From RHKK01 sp964596245 (lineage in GTDB: Bacteria; Patescibacteriota; Patescibacteriia; 2-12-FULL-60-25): DNA of 38,761 nucleotides. The stretch lies in the NCBI GenBank assembly GCA_964596245.1, contig CAZQSK010000007.1, positions 1 through 38,761 on the forward strand, in the 5' to 3' direction. The notes under the pieces are model-generated. The model was not told the origin of the DNA, made no database searches, and saw only the letters and a list, made by a program, of their open reading frames with translations. Position 1 is the stretch's first letter. Every line of letters begins with the position of its first letter. Positions 31,234 to 38,761 of the stretch are shown in pieces. The translations under genes were made by a program, and so were the position numbers.

Positions 31234-31260
31234 TTAGCAAACGCATTGTAAGACTGCTAA
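31234..31260 (+). promoter_or_regulatory. CIRCE operator of groESL
   Basis: TTAGCAAAC (31234-31242), nine-base spacer, GACTGCTAA (31252-31260). The right arm matches the site before hrcA (GACTGCCAA) well, and the left arm is degenerate at three positions. The overall spacing is the consensus 9-9-9. Confidence 0.8.
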
Positions 31261-31272
31261 CCTACTATTTCT

Positions 31273-31563
31273 ATGAATCTACGCCCCCTTTCGGACAAAG
31301 TCATTGTGACGGCGTCCACAAAAGAAGAAAAAACAGCCTCCGGTCTTGTGTTGCCGGATACGGCCAGCAAGGAACGTCCGGAACAGGGAACCGTGATCGC
31401 GGTTGGTCCGGGTCGCTTCGACGAAGACGGTGAGCGCATGCCCATGTCGGTCAAGGTCGGCGACAAGGTCATGTTCAAGAAATATTCGCCGGATGAAGTG
31501 AAGGTCGATGGAAAAGATTATTTGGTATTGTCTGAATCCGATATTATCGCCGTCATCGAATAA
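31273..31563 (+). CDS. groES: Co-chaperonin GroES
   Basis: Lid of the GroEL folding chamber. 96 residues, normal length, with the family pattern: LRPLSDKVIVTASTKEEKTASGLVLPD (in part), the mobile loop region TASGLVLPDTASKE, the GTVIAVGPG strand, VKVGDKVMFKKYS, and the end DYLVLSESDIIAVIE. It begins 12 bases after the CIRCE and has no Shine-Dalgarno; groEL starts 5 bases after it. Confidence 0.96.
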   Translation: MNLRPLSDKVIVTASTKEEKTASGLVLPDTASKERPEQGTVIAVGPGRFDEDGERMPMSVKVGDKVMFKKYSPDEVKVDGKDYLVLSESDIIAVIE

Positions 31564-31568
31564 CCCAT

Positions 31569-33206
31569 ATGGCAAAGATCATTGTTTTCAACGAAGAAGC
31601 CCGCCAGGCGCTTAAGCGCGGCGTGGACAAGCTCGCGAATGCCGTGAAAGTCACGCTCGGTCCGAAAGGCCGCAACGTTGTGATTGAGCAGGGCTATGGT
31701 TCGCCGATCATCACCAAAGACGGTGTGACGGTTGCCAAGGAAGTCGAATTGGAAGACAAAATGGAAAATATCGGCGCCGAACTCGTGAAGGAAGTTGCTT
31801 CCAAGACGAATGATGTTGCCGGTGACGGTACAACCACGGCCACGGTGCTTGCTCAGGCCATCATTGCCGAAGGCATCAAGAATATTACGGCTGGTGCTTC
31901 GCCGCTCGCGGTGAAGCGTGGCATGGAAAAGGCGCTTGAAGCCGTTGTGAACGAGCTTCGCGACAAGGTGGCGCAGCCGGTTTCGGGTGACATGATTGAA
32001 AACGTCGCTTCCATCTCTGCTAATGACAAGGAAATCGGCAAAACGATTGCCGAGATTGTGAATGAGATGGGCAAGGAAGGCGTGATCACGGTTGAGGAGG
32101 GCCAGGCCTTTGGTATCACTAAGGACGTGGTGAAAGGCATGCGCATCGACAAGGGATATTCATCTGCCTACATGATCACGAATCAGGATCGTATGGAGGC
32201 CGAATACGCCGAACCGTTGATTTTGGTCACGGACAAGAAAATTTCTTCCGTGCAGGAATTGCTTCCGATTCTCGAAAAAGTTTTGAAGATCGGTCGCAAA
32301 GAATTGGTCATCATCGCCGATGATGTTGATGGTGAAGCTCTTGCCACACTTGTGGTGAACAAGATGCGCGGCATTTTCAACGCGCTCGCCATTAAGGCTC
32401 CGGGCTTTGGCGATCGTCGCAAAGAAATGTTGATGGATATCGCGACTGTAACCGGCGCAACCTTCATCAGTGAAGATATTGGTCGCAAGCTTGATTCCGT
32501 TGAGATGGAAGATCTTGGCTCAGCTCGCAAAGTCGTAGCGACCAAGGATCACACGACTTTTGTTGACGGAAAAGGCGATAAAGTAGCCATCGACGCACGT
32601 GCGACGAACATCAAAAAGCAGATTGAAAGCACGGATTCCTCGTTCGATAAGGAAAAATTGCAGGAACGCCATGCGAAGCTTACGGGCGGCGTGGGCGTTA
32701 TCAAGGTTGGTGCTGCGACTGAAGTCGAAATGAAAGAAAAGAAGCATCGTATCGAAGATGCGATCGCTGCCACCAAGGCTGCCATTGAAGAGGGAATCGT
32801 TCCTGGCGGTGGTGTTGCCTTGCTTCGCGCCATGAAGTGCCTTGAGTCACTCAAGCTCGAAGGCGAAGAAGAGGTTGGCGTGCGCATCTTGCGCCGCGCG
32901 ATGGAAGAGCCGTTGCGCATGATTGCGCAGAACGCGGGCAAAGACGGCGCCGTTGTTGTCGAAGAAGTGAAGAAGCAGTCAGGCGCCATCGGTTACAACG
33001 CCGACGCCGACCGCTACGAAGACATGATTAAGGCCGGCATCATCGATCCGGCCAAGGTCACGCGCTCTGCGTTGCAGAATGCGACCTCAATCGCTGCGTT
33101 ATTCCTTACGACCGAATGTGTGATTTCCGAAAAGCCCAAGAAGGAAGAAGCATCACATGACCACGGTGGTGGCATGGGAGGCATGGGCGGCGGAATGGGA
33201 TTCTAA
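31569..33206 (+). CDS. groEL: Chaperonin GroEL
   Basis: ATP-driven chaperonin; also expected to control HrcA activity. 545 residues, full length. Key parts: LGPKGRNVVIEQGYG with TKDGVTVAKE (nucleotide site), AGDGTTTATVLAQAI, the apical domain through GYSSAYMITN, and the C-terminal GGMGGMGGGMGF repeat tail. Catalytic Asp in GDGTTT is present. Many CPR lineages retain a single copy. It ends at a strong terminator at 33210-33239 and so forms a two-gene operon with groES. Confidence 0.97.
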   Translation: MAKIIVFNEEARQALKRGVDKLANAVKVTLGPKGRNVVIEQGYGSPIITKDGVTVAKEVELEDKMENIGAELVKEVASKTNDVAGDGTTTATVLAQAIIAEGIKNITAGASPLAVKRGMEKALEAVVNELRDKVAQPVSGDMIENVASISANDKEIGKTIAEIVNEMGKEGVITVEEGQAFGITKDVVKGMRIDKGYSSAYMITNQDRMEAEYAEPLILVTDKKISSVQELLPILEKVLKIGRKELVIIADDVDGEALATLVVNKMRGIFNALAIKAPGFGDRRKEMLMDIATVTGATFISEDIGRKLDSVEMEDLGSARKVVATKDHTTFVDGKGDKVAIDARATNIKKQIESTDSSFDKEKLQERHAKLTGGVGVIKVGAATEVEMKEKKHRIEDAIAATKAAIEEGIVPGGGVALLRAMKCLESLKLEGEEEVGVRILRRAMEEPLRMIAQNAGKDGAVVVEEVKKQSGAIGYNADADRYEDMIKAGIIDPAKVTRSALQNATSIAALFLTTECVISEKPKKEEASHDHGGGMGGMGGGMGF

Positions 33207-33209
33207 TCA

Positions 33210-33239
33210 AAAAAGAGGCTTATCAAAGCCTCTTTTTTT
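33210..33239 (+). terminator. Intrinsic terminator of groESL
   Basis: AGAGGCT (33214-33220) pairs with AGCCTCT (33226-33232), flanked by A and T runs, with eight T after the stem. Confidence 0.88.
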
Positions 33240-33248
33240 GCGAGCATC

Positions 33249-33277
33249 TTGCCGAGCTTCTTAAAAAAAGGTATCAT
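33249..33277 (+). promoter_or_regulatory. Promoter of gene 33287
   Basis: TTGCCG (33249-33254), 17-base spacer, TATCAT (33272-33277). The -10 ends 9 bases before the ATG, leaving almost no leader. Confidence 0.5.
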
Positions 33278-33286
33278 ATCTCCCGT

Positions 33287-33670
33287 ATGGAAAACACCAA
33301 CCCCCAGGGCGAGCACGCTCACCCGCATGAGGCGAAGCCGACCGGCACCCCTCATTTCGATCCGAAGGACGTATCAGAAAACAAGCTTCTCGCTTGTCTC
33401 TCCTACATCGGTATCTTGTGTCTCATCCCGCTCCTCGCCAAGAAAGACTCGAAGTTCTGTCAGGAGCACGGTAAGCAGGGTTTGGTTCTCGTCATCGCGT
33501 TCGTGATTTTGATGGTGATTGGTATCGTTCCGATTCTTGGCTGGTTGATTGCCTTCTTCGGCAACTTGATCCTCCTCATCTGTGCCTTGGTGGCCTTCAT
33601 CAAGTGTCTCATGGGTGAGTTCTGGGAAATCCCGGTCATCGGTCAGTACCGCCACAAGTTCAACTTCTAA
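33287..33670 (+). CDS. Small membrane protein, DUF4870-like
   Basis: 127 residues. A polar His/Pro-rich N-terminus (GEHAHPHEAKPTGTPHFD), then two or three membrane segments: LLACLSYIGILCLIPLLAKK, LVLVIAFVILMVIGIVPILGWLIAF and NLILLICALVAFIKCLM. The pattern Y-I-x-x-L-C-L-I-P-L-x-x-K-K-D followed by F-x-Q-x-H-G-K-Q-G-L is characteristic of DUF4870-like small membrane proteins. The function is unknown. It has its own promoter and a strong terminator, so it is monocistronic. Confidence 0.82.
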   Translation: MENTNPQGEHAHPHEAKPTGTPHFDPKDVSENKLLACLSYIGILCLIPLLAKKDSKFCQEHGKQGLVLVIAFVILMVIGIVPILGWLIAFFGNLILLICALVAFIKCLMGEFWEIPVIGQYRHKFNF

Positions 33671-33678
33671 CCAACATC

Positions 33679-33712
33679 CAAAGCGCTCCGTATCCCGGGG
33701 CGCTTTGATTTT
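33679..33712 (+). terminator. Intrinsic terminator of gene 33287
   Basis: CAAAGCGCTCCG (33679-33690) pairs with CGGGGCGCTTTG (33696-33707) over 12 pairs with one G-T. The trailing run, ATTTTCC, is short. Confidence 0.8.
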
Positions 33713-33740
33713 CCGCCGATTTTCCCGTAATCTCCGCTAC

Positions 33741-34874
33741 ATGCTGCAGGAGTTGCTGACACGCACCGATGCCTTACGCGCCAAGCTTGATGAAGCCTGG
33801 CGTATCTTGTCATTGGATGCGGTGAAAGAAGAGATGGCTGCATTGGAGAAGGAGACGATGGCTCCGGACTTTTGGTCAGACCAGGAACGCGCCAAGCGCG
33901 AATCGCAAAAGCTTTCAGAACTTAAAAAGGAGTACGACCAGTGGAATGAGTTGCGCATGGCTATCATGGATGCGCAGGAATTATTGCAGCTCGCATTGAA
34001 AGAAAAAGACGAGACCGTATCAGCAGATGTCGCAAAGCGATTGGATGAGTTGGAGAAGCAGTATATCGATTTGGAGTTTACGCTTTTGTTCTCCGGTGAT
34101 TACGACGAAAACAACGCCATTTTTTCGATTCACGCAGGCGCCGGTGGAACCGATGCGCAGGATTGGGCTGAGATGCTTATGCGTATGGTCTTTCGTTATG
34201 CCGAGCGCAAAGGTTGGAAAGTGAAGCTGCTCGACGAATCACGCGGTGGAGAAGCCGGAATCAAGTCGGCGACATTCGAAATCACCGGTCGCTACGCCTA
34301 CGGAAACTTAAAGAGCGAGCATGGCGTGCATCGCTTGGTGCGCCAGTCACCATTCAATGCTGATGCGTTGCGCCAAACATCTTTTGCGCTGATGGAAGTC
34401 GTGCCGGAAATCAACGAAGATATTGATATCGAAATCAAACCGGAAGATTTGCGCATTGATACCTATATGTCGGGCGGCAAGGGCGGACAGTCGGTGAATA
34501 CGACCTATTCTGCTGTGCGTATCGTGCATTTGCCGACCAAGATCACGGTGACTTGCCAAAACGAGCGTTCACAAACGCAGAACAGGGAAACCGCGATGAA
34601 GATCTTGAAGTCCAAGCTGTTGAAATTGAAAGAAGAAGAATTGCAGAAGCAAAAGCAGCAGTTGCGTGGCGAATATCAGAGTGCGGAGTGGGGGAACCAG
34701 ATCCGTTCCTATGTCTTGCATCCGTATCACATGGTGAAAGATCACCGTACAGGTGTAGAAACGACTGACACAGATGCCGTGCTCGACGGCGATCTCGAGC
34801 GCTTTATCGAAGGATATCTGCGCATGGCCGCCGAAGGCCGTGATATGCGTGCGGAGCTTAACGTCGAAGAATAA
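33741..34874 (+). CDS. prfB: Peptide chain release factor 2
   Basis: Terminates translation at UGA and UAA. 377 residues from ATG 33741; a longer open frame upstream starts inside the preceding gene. The stop-codon recognition tripeptide SPF is at 203-205 and the catalytic GGQ at 248-250. The sequence around GGQ is SGGKGGQSVNTT; most RF2 have SGAGGQHVN. The N-terminus (LTRTDALRAKLDEAWRIL) is continuous, with CTT GAT in place of the CTTTGA frameshift site of E. coli, so there is no programmed frameshift. The stop overlaps the rsmA start (TAATG), so they are coupled. No Shine-Dalgarno. Confidence 0.95.
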   Translation: MLQELLTRTDALRAKLDEAWRILSLDAVKEEMAALEKETMAPDFWSDQERAKRESQKLSELKKEYDQWNELRMAIMDAQELLQLALKEKDETVSADVAKRLDELEKQYIDLEFTLLFSGDYDENNAIFSIHAGAGGTDAQDWAEMLMRMVFRYAERKGWKVKLLDESRGGEAGIKSATFEITGRYAYGNLKSEHGVHRLVRQSPFNADALRQTSFALMEVVPEINEDIDIEIKPEDLRIDTYMSGGKGGQSVNTTYSAVRIVHLPTKITVTCQNERSQTQNRETAMKILKSKLLKLKEEELQKQKQQLRGEYQSAEWGNQIRSYVLHPYHMVKDHRTGVETTDTDAVLDGDLERFIEGYLRMAAEGRDMRAELNVEE

Positions 34875-35671
34875 TGAACCCGACTCAAATCAAAGAAGTA
34901 CTAGCACGAATAGGTGGAGGCGCGAATAAACGCTTGGGCCAGCATTTTTTGATTGATCCGCATGCACTCGAGACAATTGTGGCTGAAGCTGAGATCGAAA
35001 AAGGGGAGCGTGTGCTTGAAATCGGCCCGGGTCTCGGTGTTTTGACGGACGCGTTAATCAAAGCAGGAGCAGATGTCTCTTCTGTTGAGCGCGATCGTCG
35101 TTTCATGCCGTATCTGGAAAAGAAATTTCCGGAACAATTTGAGTTGATCGAGGGTGATGCGTCAAAACTCGAATGGGAAAATCATTTTAAGAAAAAAGAT
35201 TGGAAATTTGTTTCCAATCTTCCATATTCAATTACTTCGCTCGCGTTGCGCAAGGCGTTGTATTGCAGCCATCCGCCAACCAATATGGTCGTCTTGGTTC
35301 AGCGTGAGGTTGCCGAGCGCGCTGTGGCTCGGGATCAAAAGCAATCTTTGCTTTCGTTGATGGTCGCTTTTGCCTCGCATGAGGCGCGTATCGTGAAGCG
35401 CGTTGCTGCCGGCGCTTTCTTTCCGCCGCCGCGTGTAGAGTCCGCCATCCTCCGTATCGTTCCGATGACTCAGGCCGAACGGAAGGCTGTTTGGGGCGTT
35501 GATCCGGAAAAGATCATGGCCGTGGCCAAAAAAGGCTTTGCTCACCCCCGTAAAAAGCTATCATCCAACCTTGGAATAAAGGATTTTGGGGATTTGGGAC
35601 TGGATTCCAATATTCGCGCCGAAGACCTTACAACGGCCGACTGGGTAAGGGTTGCCGCCTGGTTGTCATAA
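34874..35671 (+). CDS. rsmA: 16S rRNA dimethyladenosine transferase RsmA/KsgA
   Basis: Dimethylates the two adenines in the terminal hairpin of 16S rRNA during 30S maturation. 265 residues. Motifs: GQHFLIDP near residue 22, SAM motif I LEIGPGLGVLT, motif IV NLPYSITS (the NLPY catalytic loop), a C-terminal helical domain with FFPPPRVESAILRI. All are intact. The ATG overlaps the prfB stop by one base. Confidence 0.95.
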   Translation: MNPTQIKEVLARIGGGANKRLGQHFLIDPHALETIVAEAEIEKGERVLEIGPGLGVLTDALIKAGADVSSVERDRRFMPYLEKKFPEQFELIEGDASKLEWENHFKKKDWKFVSNLPYSITSLALRKALYCSHPPTNMVVLVQREVAERAVARDQKQSLLSLMVAFASHEARIVKRVAAGAFFPPPRVESAILRIVPMTQAERKAVWGVDPEKIMAVAKKGFAHPRKKLSSNLGIKDFGDLGLDSNIRAEDLTTADWVRVAAWLS

Positions 35672-35695
35672 CGTTTTGGGCATTGCGTTCAAGCA

Positions 35696-35720
35696 TGTAT
35701 CATCTAATTAGATCGATACA
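35696..35720 (+). promoter_or_regulatory. 25-bp palindromic operator-like site
   Basis: TGTATC (35696-35701), then ATCTAATTAGAT (35702-35713, a perfect 12-base palindrome), C, then GATACA (35715-35720). The site overlaps the likely -10 (TACACC, 35717-35722), which ends 6 bases before the ATG at 35729. A protein bound here would cover the promoter. Confidence 0.7.
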
Positions 35721-35728
35721 CCCTTTTT

Positions 35729-37240
35729 ATGTCCAAAGAATCCAAGTTGGCGTATGGCGTCATGGCGTTAACCGCTTTGCTCGTCGTTGTTTTTCACACC
35801 CTAACCTTTGATTATCCATCAGGTTGGCCGTTCTTGGTCTTTCTTTGGCTCTTGATCGCGGGAATGATCGTATTCCGCGCGGGCATCGAATCTGAACAAA
35901 ACGTTTGGTCCTATTTGTTTCTTGGTCCGGTAGCCTTAGTGAGTATTGCGCAGATTTTGTATTCGAATCCTGTAGCGCGTGGTCCGGGAGATTTGATCGC
36001 TTTGGTTTCTGCCGCCTTCTTTGCGTATTGGTTGTTTGCGCCAAAAATATCTTTGGTAGATGTGCGAAGTTTTTGGTCGCGTTCTTGGTTCACGGAAACG
36101 TTTTTGCCGATTGAACAAAAGGGTGTCTGGAATAAGTTGTCTGTTGGTAGTACCGGCAAGCAAGCCGTGTTCGGTATTTTGGTCGCAATCCCATTCGCGC
36201 TTTTATTCCTTGTGTTATTCGTTTCCGCAGACGCCTTGATCGGCAAGGTAATCAACAGCACGTTTAACTTGGATGATCCTGGTAAGTTTGTCGCGCAATG
36301 TATTTTTGATGCGATTCTCGCCATCTATCTTTTGTTGGCTTCGTGGACCGCGATCTCGCGCGCCATTCATTCTCGTCATGCGCATTGGAATACCTACACA
36401 CCAAACGAGGCGCATGCGATGTTCATCGCATTCTTGTCCGTCTTGAATGTCCTGTTTCTTGGATTTATCGGTTTTCAATTCGTGTATTTCTTTGGCGGGC
36501 AGGGGATCGTGGAGTCATATGGCCTGACCTATGCCAACTACGCCCGCGAAGGCTTCTTCCAGTTATTCACGGTTTCAGTCGTGGTCTTTGGCTTGATCTG
36601 CTCCGTGGCCTGGTTTACGCGCTTGCGTTCATTTGCCGTACGCATGCTTTCATTAGCGCTTATCGTCCAATGCTGGGTGGTGATCGCATCGGCTACCAAG
36701 CGCTTGTCTTTATATGTCGCTGCGTATGGATTGAGTGTGCAGCGCTGGTGGGCTTTGGCCGGGTTGTTTGCTGCGGCCATTGGTCTGACGGTCTTGTTTA
36801 TTTGGATCGCGAGCCGGGCTAATTTGAGCGCCCTAAGCAAAACGCTAACGGCCGGTGCTTTGTATCTCTTTGCCGGGATGTTGCTTATCAATCATGAAGC
36901 TATGATTGTGCAGTGGAATATCGACCGTCCCGCTCATGTGGTTGCTCCGGACTATAGCTATCCCGCCAATTTGTCGGGGGATGCCATGCCTGTTTATCTC
37001 GCCTGGCTCAAACAGGCTCCGGATGAAACGCGCGTAAATTGTGATGATCTTTTTCGCTTAGGGGAACGATATAACATTGATGTTAGGGGAGGCTGGAGTT
37101 ACAGCGGTCTATGCACGGTTGCCGATTTGAAGAAGTTGTATCGGGATTCTGTCCTCCTGAAACAGGAGAAAGATTTCTCCGATATTCGCGCCTGGAATCT
37201 CTCTGACGCCAGAGCCCTGGAAGCCTTGAAAAAGTTTTGA
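35729..37240 (+). CDS. DUF4153/DUF4173 multi-pass membrane protein
   Basis: 503 residues with about 12 hydrophobic segments in the first 400 residues (for example LAYGVMALTALLVVVFHTL, WPFLVFLWLLIAGMIVF, GILVAIPFALLFLVLFVS, MFIAFLSVLNVLFLGFIGFQ) and a soluble C-terminal tail (about 420-503). The motif YANYAREGFFQLFTVS is the family hallmark of DUF4153/4173. Function unknown, probably an envelope protein. A palindromic site covers its promoter, so it is likely regulated on its own. Confidence 0.8.
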   Translation: MSKESKLAYGVMALTALLVVVFHTLTFDYPSGWPFLVFLWLLIAGMIVFRAGIESEQNVWSYLFLGPVALVSIAQILYSNPVARGPGDLIALVSAAFFAYWLFAPKISLVDVRSFWSRSWFTETFLPIEQKGVWNKLSVGSTGKQAVFGILVAIPFALLFLVLFVSADALIGKVINSTFNLDDPGKFVAQCIFDAILAIYLLLASWTAISRAIHSRHAHWNTYTPNEAHAMFIAFLSVLNVLFLGFIGFQFVYFFGGQGIVESYGLTYANYAREGFFQLFTVSVVVFGLICSVAWFTRLRSFAVRMLSLALIVQCWVVIASATKRLSLYVAAYGLSVQRWWALAGLFAAAIGLTVLFIWIASRANLSALSKTLTAGALYLFAGMLLINHEAMIVQWNIDRPAHVVAPDYSYPANLSGDAMPVYLAWLKQAPDETRVNCDDLFRLGERYNIDVRGGWSYSGLCTVADLKKLYRDSVLLKQEKDFSDIRAWNLSDARALEALKKF

Positions 37241-37277
37241 TTTTAGTGTACGTTTTTTCGGCACAGGGAGGTGCTGA

Positions 37278-37613
37278 GTGTCCGAAGAAACATCGAAGAA
37301 AGAAGACCCCAAGGTTCCCTCGTTCCTCGTGAGGTTCATCCTCAGCGTGAGGAACACCGTCACCGGTCGTCTCGACGACATCCGCTTCGACTGCCTGACG
37401 CGAGCCGAGTCTCTCGAGCTCGTGCACGAGATGGTGAAGAAGCTCGACCTCCCGTCGAGCTGCTCCTACACGGCGGCTCCGATCCTGGAGTCCAACATCG
37501 CCGATCTGCCGGAGGTGCTCCGTCGTCATCTCAACGACACGAAGGTCGAGCTCGTGTTCTCTGCGGGTCCCGGAACCGTCTCTCCGGCACAGCCTCCGCC
37601 TTGCCCCGACTGA
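37278..37613 (+). CDS. Orphan small protein H (111 aa, GTG start)
   Basis: Unrecognised soluble protein directly upstream of the rRNA operon. GTG 37278 is chosen because GGGAGG (37267-37271) ends 6 bases upstream. The N-terminus is basic and disordered (MSEETSKKEDPKVP); a beta strand then helix pattern follows (FLVRFILSVRNTVTG, TRAESLELVHEMVKKLDL). The end is Pro-rich with a lone Cys (PPPCPD). It has strong GC-biased codons and two hairpins after the stop. Confidence 0.7.
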   Translation: MSEETSKKEDPKVPSFLVRFILSVRNTVTGRLDDIRFDCLTRAESLELVHEMVKKLDLPSSCSYTAAPILESNIADLPEVLRRHLNDTKVELVFSAGPGTVSPAQPPPCPD

Positions 37614-37655
37614 GGCAGGGGATCTGCCTTTCAGGCCCATTTCTGGGCCTTTTTT
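37614..37655 (+). terminator. Double-hairpin terminator between orphan gene 37278 and the rRNA promoter
   Basis: First hairpin AGGCAG (37614-37619) with CTGCCT (37624-37629), directly after the TGA. Second hairpin AGGCCCA (37633-37639) with TGGGCCT (37644-37650), then six T (37650-37655). Confidence 0.85.
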
Positions 37656-37683
37656 GATACATGGGGGGAGACTTGACATCCTC

Positions 37684-37712
37684 TTGACAGGGCCTACGCG
37701 TTCCACTAAACT
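37684..37712 (+). promoter_or_regulatory. rRNA operon promoter
   Basis: TTGACA (37684-37689), 17-base spacer, TAAACT (37707-37712). A second TTGACA lies 11 bases upstream (37673-37678) but has no -10 of its own. The best -35 in the window, as expected for rRNA. The predicted leader to the 16S start is about 120 bases; 37713-37808 holds a small hairpin (GGTATC with GATAC, about 37731-37747) but no clear boxA. Confidence 0.75.
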
Positions 37713-37808
37713 GCGGACACGTTCTGAAAGGTATCCACAGCGATACGGTCAGGGCCACGAAGCTTTGACAACAGAAGAGTGATTGGAAACTAAAGTCTTT
37801 CCTTTGAT

Positions 37809-37835
37809 CCCATAACTCCGCCAGGGGTTATGTGG
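37809..37835 (+). other. Hairpin just before mature 16S rRNA
   Basis: CCCATAAC (37809-37816) pairs with GTTATG-TGGG (ending 37835) with a one-base bulge, followed by TTTT. It looks like an intrinsic terminator. In an rRNA leader it may be a processing stem or an attenuator. Confidence 0.55.
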
Positions 37836-37837
37836 GT

Positions 37838-38761
<924 letters not shown>

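Overview
The window looks like a chromosomal segment from an uncultured Patescibacteria/CPR-type bacterium, probably within the broad Parcubacteria/ABY1 side, though I cannot place it firmly. The evidence is a 16S rRNA with CPR-like departures at conserved primer sites, a T4SS-type/HerA-like ATPase next to an acidic partner protein, a short HrcA, and dense packing of genes, all on the + strand. TGA is used freely as a stop and a release factor 2 gene is present, so the standard bacterial code applies.

Layout. 1-5047: MacA/MacB-like exporter (periplasmic adaptor cut by the window edge, ATPase, two paralogous permeases). 5104-9326: six small orphan genes, mostly GC-rich, with strong Shine-Dalgarno sites, interleaved with a methyltransferase and a NUDIX hydrolase. 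9360-14498: heat-shock operon hrcA-grpE-dnaK-(DUF3467)-(HAD)-dnaJ under a CIRCE operator. 14516-17216: membrane protein, ECF sigma factor, DUF5667-like membrane protein, and a PAS-sigma fusion. 17268-20751: anaerobic ribonucleotide reductase split into a large subunit and a separate glycyl-radical ORF, then its activase, then a DoxX-like protein. 20769-27924: cysS, acidic protein, T4SS-type ATPase, conserved hypothetical, dnaX, PRC-barrel protein. 27926-29996: nucleotidyltransferase-like and O-antigen-ligase-like proteins. 30048-31172: PAS-GGDEF protein. 31194-33239: CIRCE-controlled groES-groEL. 33287-37240: small membrane protein, prfB, rsmA, DUF4153/4173 membrane protein. 37278-37613: another orphan gene. 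37684-38761: rRNA promoter, leader and the 5' part of 16S rRNA.

Two expression styles coexist. Most housekeeping genes lack a Shine-Dalgarno and several have an extended -10 box only about 6-9 bases before the ATG, so their mRNAs are probably leaderless or nearly so. Eight codon-distinct orphan genes (5104, 6018, 6547, 7125, 7754, 8829, 30048, 37278) instead have AGGAGG-like sites, sometimes GTG/TTG starts, and terminators whose hairpin usually contains the stop codon. Three of these orphans sit directly upstream of the dnaK-type heat-shock, groESL and rRNA promoters.

Other notable points are short dispersed repeats in and between genes, including a 7-base-period CG-phased array, a cysteinyl-tRNA synthetase without a recognisable HIGH motif, and a 25-bp palindrome at the promoter of the DUF4153/4173 gene. 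All functional calls are from reading sequence and family knowledge; no database search was run.
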